From NCBI GenBank assembly GCA_002329565.1, contig DCTM01000063.1, forward strand, positions 9,599-19,600: a stretch of DNA of 10,002 nucleotides, given 5' to 3'. The stretch is from Firmicutes bacterium UBA1440 (GTDB taxonomy: Bacteria; Bacillota; Clostridia; Peptostreptococcales; Anaerovoracaceae). Position 1 is the first letter of the stretch; every line of letters begins with the position of its first letter. The translations under genes were made by a program, and so were the position numbers. Positions 1 to 5,912 of this stretch are shown piece by piece. The notes beneath the pieces are model-generated. The model had not been told where the DNA came from. It saw nothing but the letters and a program-made list of their open reading frames with translations, and did not search any database.

Positions 1-194
<194 letters not shown>

Positions 195-239
195 TTATTT
201 TAAATATAACGTTTTAGATGTGCATTAACGTACGTACTC

Positions 240-268
240 ATTATATAGTATTCGCAATTTATTGTAAA
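240..268 (-). promoter_or_regulatory. Sigma-A type promoter for the pyruvate:ferredoxin oxidoreductase gene
   Basis: Read on the minus strand, TTTACA (268-263) is followed by a 17-base spacer and a perfect TATAAT (245-240). This is one mismatch in the -35 box and none in the -10 box. Transcription should start near 233, giving a leader of about 85 bases before the ATG at 149. An 8-base palindrome GTACGTAC (230-237) lies at the predicted start point. The surrounding stretch 150-376 is very AT-rich and I see no gene in it. Confidence 0.75.
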
Positions 269-376
269 CAGTATTTTGGAAATTTTCACAAAAAAAATAA
301 GATTTTTTATTTTGTACGCTTTATTTTTGTCATTTTTTATGTCGAATTTCGCCTTTTGTTTATTTTCCTTTAGAAT

Positions 377-646
377 TTAAACAAAAAAGCCTAAAAACAA
401 CATGAGTGCGCCCGGGATTCCCAAAATGCCTATAATAAATGCGTTTAATATATTCAGCGGGATACCCACACCAAACGCTCCGCCGACAAGATTGACCAGT
501 GCAATCAAGCCCGCTCCGGCCAGACTGTTAAACAGCAGACGTGCGAGTAACCTTACGGGCGCCAGTAACAGCTTGCCGAAAAAAAAGACCGTAAAAAAAC
601 CAATCCCATACGCCAAAAAAATTCCTATCTCCATGCCAAAATCCAA
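377..646 (-). CDS. bofA: Pro-sigma-K processing inhibitor BofA family membrane protein
   Basis: An 89-residue, highly hydrophobic protein. Likely membrane segments are at about residues 6-29, 42-60 and 63-87. The C-terminal half carries the family pattern: FNSLAGAGLIALVNLVGG (39-56), then IPLN (62-65), then IIGILGIPGALML (71-83). In Bacillus, BofA sits in the outer forespore membrane with SpoIVFA and holds the SpoIVFB protease inactive, delaying sigma-K activation; whether this organism sporulates is unknown. The start is a TTG at 646, six bases after GGGAGGGG (653-660). The in-frame ATG at 634 lies 18 bases from that site and is less likely. Its position downstream of recR matches Bacillus, but here a small plus-strand gene separates the two. 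Expression could come from the divergent gap at 647-741 or from read-through from recR. No GC-rich terminator follows. Confidence 0.85.
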   Translation of the reverse strand: MDFGMEIGIFLAYGIGFFTVFFFGKLLLAPVRLLARLLFNSLAGAGLIALVNLVGGAFGVGIPLNILNAFIIGILGIPGALMLFLGFFV

Positions 647-741
647 AACATTCCCCTCCCTTCGCCATATCCGTATAAAATATGCGCAGTGAGAATATAA
701 TAGACTTAGGAAAACTTTTACACTTGGGAGGTCGGAATCGT
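647..741. promoter_or_regulatory. Divergent intergenic region between bofA and the yaaL-like gene
   Basis: This 95-base gap separates the two divergent starts, so it should hold promoters in both directions. On the plus strand there is TATAAT (696-701), in the right place for the yaaL-like gene, but without a recognisable TTGACA. Instead GTATA (673-677) lies 18 bases before TATAATA (696-702), a spacing reminiscent of forespore sigma-G promoters. On the minus strand CATATTTTA (684-676) fits the CATANNNTA form of a sigma-K -10 box, without a good -35. Ribosome binding sites are GGGAGGGG for bofA (653-660) and GGGAGG for the yaaL-like gene (726-731). The sigma assignments are guesses from short motifs. 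Confidence 0.35.
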
Positions 742-1017
742 ATGAATTTCAACATCACCGGTGCTGCCGCGCGCGCATTGTCGGTCGCGGAAAGTCTAAG
801 CCGCGGCATTCGCGGAGAAATGCCGCCGCGGACGGAAAATCAACAACTTATCGACGATATCATCGAGGCTCGACGCGCCGTCATGCACGCGGAGTCCGTA
901 TTCAACCAAATGACAGACACGGCGGGCATAGACTACGCCAGCTATAATCTTATGGCCGCAGAAGCCAGGTATTCCTACCTGATCAATCTTGCCAAGGAAC
1001 GCAACGTGCATTTTTAG
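742..1017 (+). CDS. yaaL: YaaL/DUF2508-family small protein, inverted relative to its neighbours
   Basis: A 91-residue soluble protein of unknown function. The C-terminal 60 residues read as two helices joined by a short loop. Their pattern, acidic and basic helix then [17 protein letters not shown] near the end, resembles Bacillus YaaL, which ends in a comparable AEAKYFFYLREAKQRN segment (from memory). About 30 N-terminal residues, including [17 protein letters not shown], have no counterpart I recognise. The start at 742 follows GGGAGG (726-731) by 10 bases. An in-frame ATG at 682 would put that ribosome binding site inside the coding region and overlap the TATAAT at 696, so it is rejected. 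In Bacillus yaaL sits between recR and bofA on the same strand; here the place is kept but the orientation is opposite. Its stop overlaps the recR stop tail-to-tail, with no terminator between them. Read-through from recR towards bofA would be antisense to it. Confidence 0.72.
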   Translation: MNFNITGAAARALSVAESLSRGIRGEMPPRTENQQLIDDIIEARRAVMHAESVFNQMTDTAGIDYASYNLMAAEARYSYLINLAKERNVHF

Positions 1018-1616
1018 AGTTGCCTACGGTTCTCGACGGCTTTCAGGAGCGTCACCTCATCGGCATATTCGAGGTCTCCGCCGATCGGAATTCCGTGAGC
1101 GATACGCGATACGGCAATACCGGTCGGTTTAATCAAACGTGCAATATACATGGCTGTCGCTTCTCCCTCAATATTGGGGTTAGTCGCCAGAATCACTTCT
1201 TCGACCGTATCGTCCTCCTGCAACCTTACAATCAGAGATTTGAGATTGATGTCAGCGGGCCCTATGCCGTCCATCGGTGAAATAGCGCCGTTCAAAACGT
1301 GATACAAACCACGATACTCCTTGATTCGCTCGATGGCCATAACATCTTGTGGACTTTCGACAACGCAGACAATTTTGCCGTTGCGACTCGCATCGCTGCA
1401 GATCGAACACGGATCAACATCAGTCAGGTTGCCGCACACCGAACAAAAGTGAATGCTTTTCTTGGCATCAATAATCGCGTTGGCCAAAGCTTCGGCATGT
1501 TCATCCTCCATCGAGAGAATGTGAAAAGCGAGGCGTTGCGATGTTTTGCCGCCAATGCCCGGCAGTTTTGACAGTTCGTTAATCAGCCTACCAATAGGCT
1601 TTGCGTAGTACTTCAT
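1014..1616 (-). CDS. recR: Recombination mediator protein RecR
   Basis: A 200-residue protein, the normal family length. RecR acts with RecO and RecF to load RecA onto SSB-coated single-stranded DNA during gap repair. Visible parts, in order: a helix-hairpin-helix ([13 protein letters not shown], 18-30); a four-cysteine zinc site (Cys58, Cys61, Cys70, Cys73); a Toprim domain from about 82 to 175 with [12 protein letters not shown] (85-96) and [12 protein letters not shown] (144-155); and the C-terminal segment [20 protein letters not shown] (171-190). The ATG lies one base after the ybaB stop and has only a weak upstream ribosome binding site, so translation is probably coupled to ybaB. It is the last gene of the dnaX-ybaB-recR cluster, and its stop codon overlaps that of the convergent yaaL-like gene by 4 bases in total. 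Confidence 0.97.
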   Translation of the reverse strand: MKYYAKPIGRLINELSKLPGIGGKTSQRLAFHILSMEDEHAEALANAIIDAKKSIHFCSVCGNLTDVDPCSICSDASRNGKIVCVVESPQDVMAIERIKEYRGLYHVLNGAISPMDGIGPADINLKSLIVRLQEDDTVEEVILATNPNIEGEATAMYIARLIKPTGIAVSRIAHGIPIGGDLEYADEVTLLKAVENRRQL

Positions 1617-1617
1617 A

Positions 1618-1971
1618 TTACATACCGAGACCTAAGCTTGAGGTAAGCTTGTTCATCTCCGCATTGCTGATCTCCTCCATCTGTCTTAATGCTTCGTTGG
1701 CTGCGGTGATTATTAAATCCTGCAGCATTTCTATATCGTCCGGATCTGCAACGTCCGGTTTGATCTCGATCTTGGAAATCTCTTTCTTGCCGTTTACTGT
1801 GATTGAAACGGCACCGCCGCCCGATGTTGCCGTCGCTTCCATAAGGTCAATTTCGGCCTGTTTCTCATCCATCATTTTCTGAATAGCCTGCATCTGTGCA
1901 AGCTGCCTTTGCATATCTGCGTTACCGCCTTTTGCGGACGGTTTTTTGCCGGCTCTCATACCTTTACCCAT
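1618..1971 (-). CDS. ybaB: YbaB/EbfC family nucleoid-associated protein
   Basis: A 117-residue protein. Family members form tweezer-shaped dimers that bind DNA and often sit between dnaX and recR, as here. The first 18 residues are basic and glycine-rich ([16 protein letters not shown]). A coiled helix with many Gln and Met follows (about 20-45), then the core strand segment [20 protein letters not shown] (50-69), then [20 protein letters not shown] (77-96) and a final amphipathic helix. The start at 1971 follows AAAGGAG by 9 bases. The gene is one base upstream of recR and about 100 bases downstream of dnaX. That gap contains two inverted repeats (2004-2034 and 2053-2070), so its message may be separated from, or differently stable than, that of dnaX. 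Confidence 0.93.
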   Translation of the reverse strand: MGKGMRAGKKPSAKGGNADMQRQLAQMQAIQKMMDEKQAEIDLMEATATSGGGAVSITVNGKKEISKIEIKPDVADPDDIEMLQDLIITAANEALRQMEEISNAEMNKLTSSLGLGM

Positions 1972-2003
1972 ATTCTTTTTCTCCTTTTATGTTATAATTC
2001 ATC

Positions 2004-2034
2004 GGCAAAACTTTTCAGCTTCCGAACTTTTGCC
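2004..2034 (-). repeat. Inverted repeat in the ybaB leader
   Basis: The arms GGCAAAA (2034-2028 on the minus strand) and TTTTGCC (2010-2004) are perfect 7-base complements around a 17-base loop. In the ybaB message this would form a hairpin about 20 bases upstream of the ribosome binding site at 1981-1987. No U-tract follows, so a simple terminator is unlikely. Confidence 0.4.
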
Positions 2035-2052
2035 TTTGCTTCTTTATACGAT

Positions 2053-2070
2053 GAGGAAAATATTTTCCTC
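2053..2070. repeat. 18-base perfect palindrome just after dnaX
   Basis: GAGGAAAATATTTTCCTC is identical on both strands and begins three bases after the dnaX stop codon. As RNA it folds into a stem of about seven pairs with a four-base loop. It lacks a following U-tract in either direction, so it is not a textbook intrinsic terminator. It could be an operator, an RNA processing or stability element, or a weak terminator. Confidence 0.55.
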
Positions 2071-2073
2071 TTG

Positions 2074-3690
2074 CTATTCTTCTATTGTCACGCTGATACC
2101 GAGCGCACTCTCGACACTTGCTTTCAACTCTTCGAGGCTTTGGCCTCCTCCGTTTTCCGCAGGTTCATCGACAAATGCCTTCATCATGCGATGCTTTCCC
2201 GTCAAAACCTTCATCAAATGCTCGAGCTCTCCCCGATTGTCCTCAACATACTTTAACTTTAAAGTATTGCCCGCCGAAACGTTAAACACTTCATCCGTCA
2301 TGCTCACAAGGCGGGTTCCCGTACGTATGATATTAAAGCTGCTCTTCGTGGATTCACCCATCTCAAAAACTCTGCGCCACAGGCTCGTCAGATCGGGTTC
2401 TTCGGTCGTCTTCACCTCGCCGGCAGTCGCCTGCGGAGGCTCATCTGCAGTTGCCCGCGGTTCTTCACTTCTCTGTTGCCCGATCGGAGCAACAGCTTGC
2501 TCTTCCGGAGCAGCTGCTTGCACTGCCTGAGTTTTCATTTGCGGCAACGGCTCCCGCGGCTGCGTTTCTGCCGGTACGCGCGTCGGCCTCTCTTCATTCT
2601 CCGATACGACAGGCGGCTTTGCCATCTTGACGGCAGCCAGTTCCAGTAGGATGCGCGCCTGTGTGGAATAACGCGATTGAGACGCCGTCTCCGCCAGGAT
2701 GAGAATGCAGCGATTTATCTCGCTCAAATCGATTCCCTTCCCCTGTTGTATTAACTTGTCGCAGTTTTCTTCCGAAATATTTAAAAAGTCAGCCGGTTCC
2801 TTTACGAATTTCGTAATCATCAGATTCCTGTAATGCGCCAGCCAGTCCTTTGTGAATTGTCTTGTGTCTTTGCCGTCAGCCAGCACCCGATTGAGCAGGA
2901 GCAATGCCCCCTCCGCATCACCGCGCGCAACGCAGTCCGTCATCTCGATGAATACTTCCTGCCCTGCAGTGCCCAGGAGCTCGAGCACGTTATCTCTCGT
3001 AACATGTTTCTCTCCCGACGCCAGACACTGATCGAGAATAGAAAGTCCGTCTCTGACAGATCCGTCTGCGTTGACAGCAACCAGCCTCAACGCACCTTCC
3101 TCGATCTCAACACCTCTGTCCTTGCAGATTGCGGCCATCCCCGTACAGAGCACGTTCTCCGGCACACGTTTAAAGTCAAGACGCATACATCGTGACAGTA
3201 TAGTTGCGGGCAGCTTTTGCGGTTCGGTGGTCGCGAGAATGAACATCACGTGATCGGGCGGTTCCTCAAGCGTCTTAAGCAACGCATTGAATGCTCCCGC
3301 CGAAAGCATGTGCACCTCATCGACGATGTAGACCTTTCTCCTGCCGACAGCCGGAGCGTACTTAACGCTCTCGCGCAGTTCACGGATATTGTCTACGCCG
3401 TTGTTAGAAGCCGCGTCGATTTCAGTCACATCGAGAAAGATACCGTCCTTGATTGCTTTGCAGTTCTCACAAACTCCGCAAGGCCTCTCCCCGCCTGAAG
3501 TACAATTGACAGCTTTGGCCAAGATGCGCGCCATTGTCGTCTTGCCCGTACCGCGAGTCCCGCAGAACAGATATGCATGTCCGACTGCATCGGAATCGAT
3601 CTGATTGCGAAGAATCTTTACAATATGTTCCTGTCCGAGGATTTCTCGGAAGGTCTCGGGCCTATATGTTCTGTATAAGGCTCTGTACAT
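2074..3690 (-). CDS. dnaX: DNA polymerase III subunit gamma/tau
   Basis: A 538-residue clamp-loader ATPase, the motor that opens the sliding clamp and links the polymerase cores at the fork. Domain order: AAA+ module with Walker A GTRGTGKT (44-51); a zinc site with Cys63, Cys71, Cys74 and Cys77; Walker B VYIVDEVH (120-127); sensor 1 ATTEP (153-157); and LSRC (165-168) with the arginine finger. A lid and collar domain extends to about residue 358. A low-complexity linker rich in Pro, Gln, Glu and Ala follows (about 358-433), then a C-terminal domain (434-538) as in tau. The start follows AAAGGAG (3698-3704) by 7 bases. I see no A-rich slippery site near the collar-linker boundary, so a separate short gamma form is not indicated. 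The gene lies just after the SRP RNA terminator, as in many Firmicutes. Its own promoter is unclear; TTGCGA (3738-3733), 17 bases, TATCAA (3715-3710) is a weak candidate. Confidence 0.97.
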   Translation of the reverse strand: MYRALYRTYRPETFREILGQEHIVKILRNQIDSDAVGHAYLFCGTRGTGKTTMARILAKAVNCTSGGERPCGVCENCKAIKDGIFLDVTEIDAASNNGVDNIRELRESVKYAPAVGRRKVYIVDEVHMLSAGAFNALLKTLEEPPDHVMFILATTEPQKLPATILSRCMRLDFKRVPENVLCTGMAAICKDRGVEIEEGALRLVAVNADGSVRDGLSILDQCLASGEKHVTRDNVLELLGTAGQEVFIEMTDCVARGDAEGALLLLNRVLADGKDTRQFTKDWLAHYRNLMITKFVKEPADFLNISEENCDKLIQQGKGIDLSEINRCILILAETASQSRYSTQARILLELAAVKMAKPPVVSENEERPTRVPAETQPREPLPQMKTQAVQAAAPEEQAVAPIGQQRSEEPRATADEPPQATAGEVKTTEEPDLTSLWRRVFEMGESTKSSFNIIRTGTRLVSMTDEVFNVSAGNTLKLKYVEDNRGELEHLMKVLTGKHRMMKAFVDEPAENGGGQSLEELKASVESALGISVTIEE

Positions 3691-3717
3691 AAAACGGCTC
3701 CTTTCCGCGTTGATATA

Positions 3718-3752
3718 TGCACCTTTTTTTCATCGCAAATGTGGTAGGTGCA
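3718..3752 (-). repeat. Inverted repeat in the dnaX leader
   Basis: The arms TGCACCT (3752-3746 on the minus strand) and AGGTGCA (3724-3718) are perfect complements around a 21-base loop containing a run of seven A. The hairpin would sit between the SRP RNA terminator and the dnaX ribosome binding site at 3698-3704. The weak dnaX promoter candidate overlaps it. It could be a regulatory site or chance. Confidence 0.35.
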
Positions 3753-3753
3753 C

Positions 3754-3780
3754 AAAAAATTGTCCTTTGACAGCTCCGCC
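3754..3780 (-). terminator. Intrinsic terminator formed by the SRP RNA terminal helix
   Basis: The 3' arm CGGAGCTGTCAAAGGACAA (3778-3760) pairs perfectly with the 5' arm at 3911-3893 and is followed immediately by six T residues (3759-3754). The pairing partner lies over 110 bases upstream, so the terminator stem is the closing helix of the RNA itself. It should also stop transcripts arriving from the pcrA-ligA-rarD operon. Confidence 0.7.
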
Positions 3781-3911
3781 CGCATCAGAGAAGGCTGATC
3801 TGCGGCACATAAGAACCTCCGCTTATTGCTGCTTCCTTCCGGACCTGACAAGGTTCACGGTGTCTTATTGCGCAGGGCCCAAACTAAGCAGACGGAGCTG
3901 TCAAAGGACAA
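3760..3911 (-). ncRNA. ffs: Signal recognition particle RNA (4.5S/scRNA type), compact form
   Basis: The minus strand carries the nearly invariant domain IV hairpin: GTCAGGTCCGGAAGGAAGCA lies at about 3851-3832, with the GGAA tetraloop and the asymmetric internal loop that bind Ffh. Flanking helix 5 pairing is visible: GCGCAATAAGA on the 5' side pairs with TCTTATGTGC on the 3' side. The segment from GTTTGGGCCCTGCGCAATAAG to TTATGTGCCGCAG strongly resembles the corresponding part of Bacillus scRNA (from memory). The ends form a perfect 19-base inverted repeat, TTGTCCTTTGACAGCTCCG and its complement, extendable by two A-U pairs. The Bacillus RNA is about 270 bases with an Alu domain; here only about 180 bases fit between promoter and U-tract, so the Alu domain appears absent. 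Mature ends are uncertain and processing probably trims the leader. It acts in co-translational targeting of membrane proteins with Ffh and FtsY. Confidence 0.95.
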
Positions 3912-3939
3912 TTATATAATTTATTTTGCGTGCCTTATT

Positions 3940-3968
3940 ATTATAATATCAAACGGCGAATAAGTCAA
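3940..3968 (-). promoter_or_regulatory. ffs: Sigma-A promoter of the SRP RNA gene
   Basis: On the minus strand TTGACT (3968-3963), a 17-base spacer and TATAAT (3945-3940) give a near-consensus promoter, as expected for a highly expressed stable RNA. Transcription would start near 3933, about 22 bases before the terminal helix. The -35 box overlaps the stop codon of the upstream transporter gene (3965-3967). Confidence 0.8.
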
Positions 3969-4852
3969 TTAAAATCGGGGAGTTGCGTTTCTTCTGCTTT
4001 CTTAAAATTCCCTATCGTGAATATTACCACTCCTATAATGATACATCCGGTGATAACTGCCTTTCCGGGAGTCATTTCCTGATGCAACAGAGTTACCCCG
4101 ATAATCATACTGAGTGTCGTCCCAAGGTATTGCATCATCCCCACAAACTTCATCGCCAACATATTGACGATAGAGTTATAAATTATCATAGGAACTGCCG
4201 TGATAATGCCCGCGCCGATCATCAGAGGTATGTCTGTTGCCGTTACACCTCCGAACCCGTTGCTTCCGTTCAGGAAAATGGCTCCGATCAAAAGTGCAAC
4301 CGGCGTCATCAGCAGTGTCTCAGCGCAATTACCCACTATCGGATCAATCTCGGCAAGCTTCTTCAAAATCGCATATGCAGGAAAGAGCACCGACGTACAG
4401 ATTGCCATCAGCGGCAGCCTGCCGGTCATGAAAACAAAGATAACCACACCCAAGCAAGCCACTATTACGGCTGTCTTCTCCCAGTTGTTTGCTTTTTCCT
4501 TGAAAAGGATGATTCCAAACAAAAACAGAACCAGAGGATTCAGGTAATAACCTATGTTACAGTCGATTATGTAGTCGTGCGCAATACACCACAGATACAG
4601 TGCCCAGTCGGCGCCCAAAAATGCGGTCGCCGGTACTACAAATCGCATCTTTTGCCTATCGCACAGAACGCGCTTTACTTCTCCGAGCTTACCGATTGCC
4701 CCCAGGTATACGAGCGTCACAAGAAAGGAACTTGAAATTCTTACTATCAGAACGAATCCTGACGAGAATCCGGCAAACAGATTCCAGTAAAGTATGTGAG
4801 TACCCCAGATAAAATAACAAATACAAGCGTATGTAACTGCTCTCGGTTGCAT
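3965..4852 (-). CDS. rarD: RarD/EamA-type membrane transporter
   Basis: A 295-residue integral membrane protein, essentially the length of E. coli RarD. About ten hydrophobic segments are spread along it, as in the 10-helix drug/metabolite transporter superfamily with two EamA repeats. It opens with a YFIWGTHILYW segment (13-23), like RarD. The segment around residues 90-125, AHDYIIDCNIGYYLNPLVLF then LFGIILFKEKANNWEK, matches the RarD hallmark in which a GYxxNPL motif precedes a helix and a KE-rich turn. The substrate is unknown; the name comes from a chloramphenicol-sensitivity label, and no drug role should be assumed. The start follows GGGAGGG by 5 bases. It is the last protein gene of the pcrA-ligA operon, 36 bases after the preceding gene, and ends inside the promoter of the SRP RNA gene. 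Confidence 0.88.
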   Translation of the reverse strand: MQPRAVTYACICYFIWGTHILYWNLFAGFSSGFVLIVRISSSFLVTLVYLGAIGKLGEVKRVLCDRQKMRFVVPATAFLGADWALYLWCIAHDYIIDCNIGYYLNPLVLFLFGIILFKEKANNWEKTAVIVACLGVVIFVFMTGRLPLMAICTSVLFPAYAILKKLAEIDPIVGNCAETLLMTPVALLIGAIFLNGSNGFGGVTATDIPLMIGAGIITAVPMIIYNSIVNMLAMKFVGMMQYLGTTLSMIIGVTLLHQEMTPGKAVITGCIIIGVVIFTIGNFKKAEETQLPDFN

Positions 4853-4888
4853 GTCGTCCCTCCCTTAAGGTTGACGCACAAATCAAAT

Positions 4889-5902
4889 TTAACGGCGCAC
4901 AGCTTTATATATTTCGTCGCTTGCAGGCGGTGAGATTTCTCGAGTTTGTCCTTGTTCATCCCCAATCAGCACCTTGCCGCCCGCATCCGTGACCTCGCCG
5001 ATGCAGGTGCAGAGAATTCCTGCTTCACGCATCTCACTTTCTAATTGCGCGGCTTTGTCCGGTTCCACAACTATTACCATAGAACCGCTGGAGATCAAAC
5101 GCAGAGGGTTCATTCCATAATATGCACATATCTTCTTTGTGACTTCTTCCACTCGGATTTCAGATTCGTACAGCTTGGCTCCCTTGCCGCAAATGCGACA
5201 CATTTCCCAGACTGCGCCCAGGACACCGCCCTCTGTAATATCGTGCATTCCGTGTGTGCCGATTCGCCCTGCGATTATCCCTTCTCTGACTACGCTAACA
5301 CAATCGAGCATAGCCTTCGCGTGTGCCAGTTCTTCAGCGGTCAATACGGTGCTGAGGTCATCTGCAAAGTCACATGCAAGGATGCCCGTGCCTTCCAGTC
5401 CCGCGGTTTTCGTCATATAGATAAGGTCACCGTTCTTCATATCTTCGGCTTTCGCCGAAGTATCCGCCACGGCCCTGCCGAGAGCGGTGGAGACGATTAC
5501 GGGCTGATTGACAGCCGGCGTAATCTCGGTATGGCCTCCCATAATTTCGACACCGCACAGTTCTGCGGCCCTTGCCGCCTGTTCCATAATGCAACCGACA
5601 TCCGAAGTTGTACTGCCGACCGGCAGCATGACTGCCAGCAGAATGCCAAGCGGCTCGACGCCGTTTGAGGCCACGTCATTACAGGAGATATGGATAGATA
5701 GCCTGCCTATATCTTTGACGGAAGCCGTGATCGGGTCTGTGGAAATTACGCAGTCGTAAGCGCCGAAATCGACGACGGCACAATCTTCCCCGATACCGGG
5801 TCTCGTCTTTACTTCCTCTCTCTTAAACGTGATTTTGTCAAAGACGATTTCCTTCAATATATCGCTGTCCAATTTTCCTACGGGTAAAATCTGTTCTTTC
5901 AT
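4889..5902 (-). CDS. AIR synthase-related (HypE/PurM-like fold) protein of unknown function
   Basis: A 337-residue cytoplasmic protein of the PurM/HypE/ThiL/SelD fold, whose members activate substrates with ATP. Family motifs in order: GIGEDCAVVD (36-45), STDPI (54-58), HISCNDVASNGVEPLG (71-86), GGHTEIT (122-128) and HDITEGGVLGA (220-230). These cover the N-terminal dimer and ATP-binding half and the start of the C-terminal half. Overall it is closest to HypE, but true HypE ends in a conserved PRIC-type cysteine tail that carries the thiocarboxamide for hydrogenase cyanide ligands. This protein ends in DEIYKAVRR with no cysteine, and no other hyp genes are near. It is therefore probably not a hydrogenase maturation factor. 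Its ribosome binding site AAGGACGG overlaps the ligA stop, and the gap is 10 bases, so translation is probably coupled to ligA. The substrate is unknown. Confidence 0.85.
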   Translation of the reverse strand: MKEQILPVGKLDSDILKEIVFDKITFKREEVKTRPGIGEDCAVVDFGAYDCVISTDPITASVKDIGRLSIHISCNDVASNGVEPLGILLAVMLPVGSTTSDVGCIMEQAARAAELCGVEIMGGHTEITPAVNQPVIVSTALGRAVADTSAKAEDMKNGDLIYMTKTAGLEGTGILACDFADDLSTVLTAEELAHAKAMLDCVSVVREGIIAGRIGTHGMHDITEGGVLGAVWEMCRICGKGAKLYESEIRVEEVTKKICAYYGMNPLRLISSGSMVIVVEPDKAAQLESEMREAGILCTCIGEVTDAGGKVLIGDEQGQTREISPPASDEIYKAVRR

Positions 5903-5912
5903 TTTTCCGTCC

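Noticed and set aside
288..315. AT-only hairpin between bofA and PFOR as the bofA terminator
   Set aside because: The arms at 294-300 and 307-313 contain only A-U pairs, so the stem would be too weak to be called a terminator with confidence.
682..741. Earlier start for the yaaL-like gene at 682
   Set aside because: It would place the GGGAGG ribosome binding site and the TATAAT inside the coding region; the start at 742 explains both.
796..1011. Minus-strand open frame opposite the yaaL-like gene
   Set aside because: This was considered because a co-directional yaaL was expected here, but its product has no family resemblance, whereas the plus-strand product ends in a YaaL-like segment and has a good ribosome binding site.
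2074..3690. Programmed frameshift in dnaX producing a short gamma form
   Set aside because: No A AAA AAG-type slippery run is present near the collar-linker boundary; the codons there are GC-mixed.
3911..3916. TATAAT immediately before the SRP RNA terminal helix as its promoter
   Set aside because: No -35 box lies 16-18 bases upstream, and starting there would cut into the 5' arm of the closing helix. The TTGACT-N17-TATAAT at 3940-3968 is far better.
3983..4735. 250-codon open frame on the plus strand opposite rarD
   Set aside because: It is rich in His, Arg, Gln and Cys with no recognisable domain and no ribosome binding site, as expected for the antisense shadow of a membrane-protein gene.
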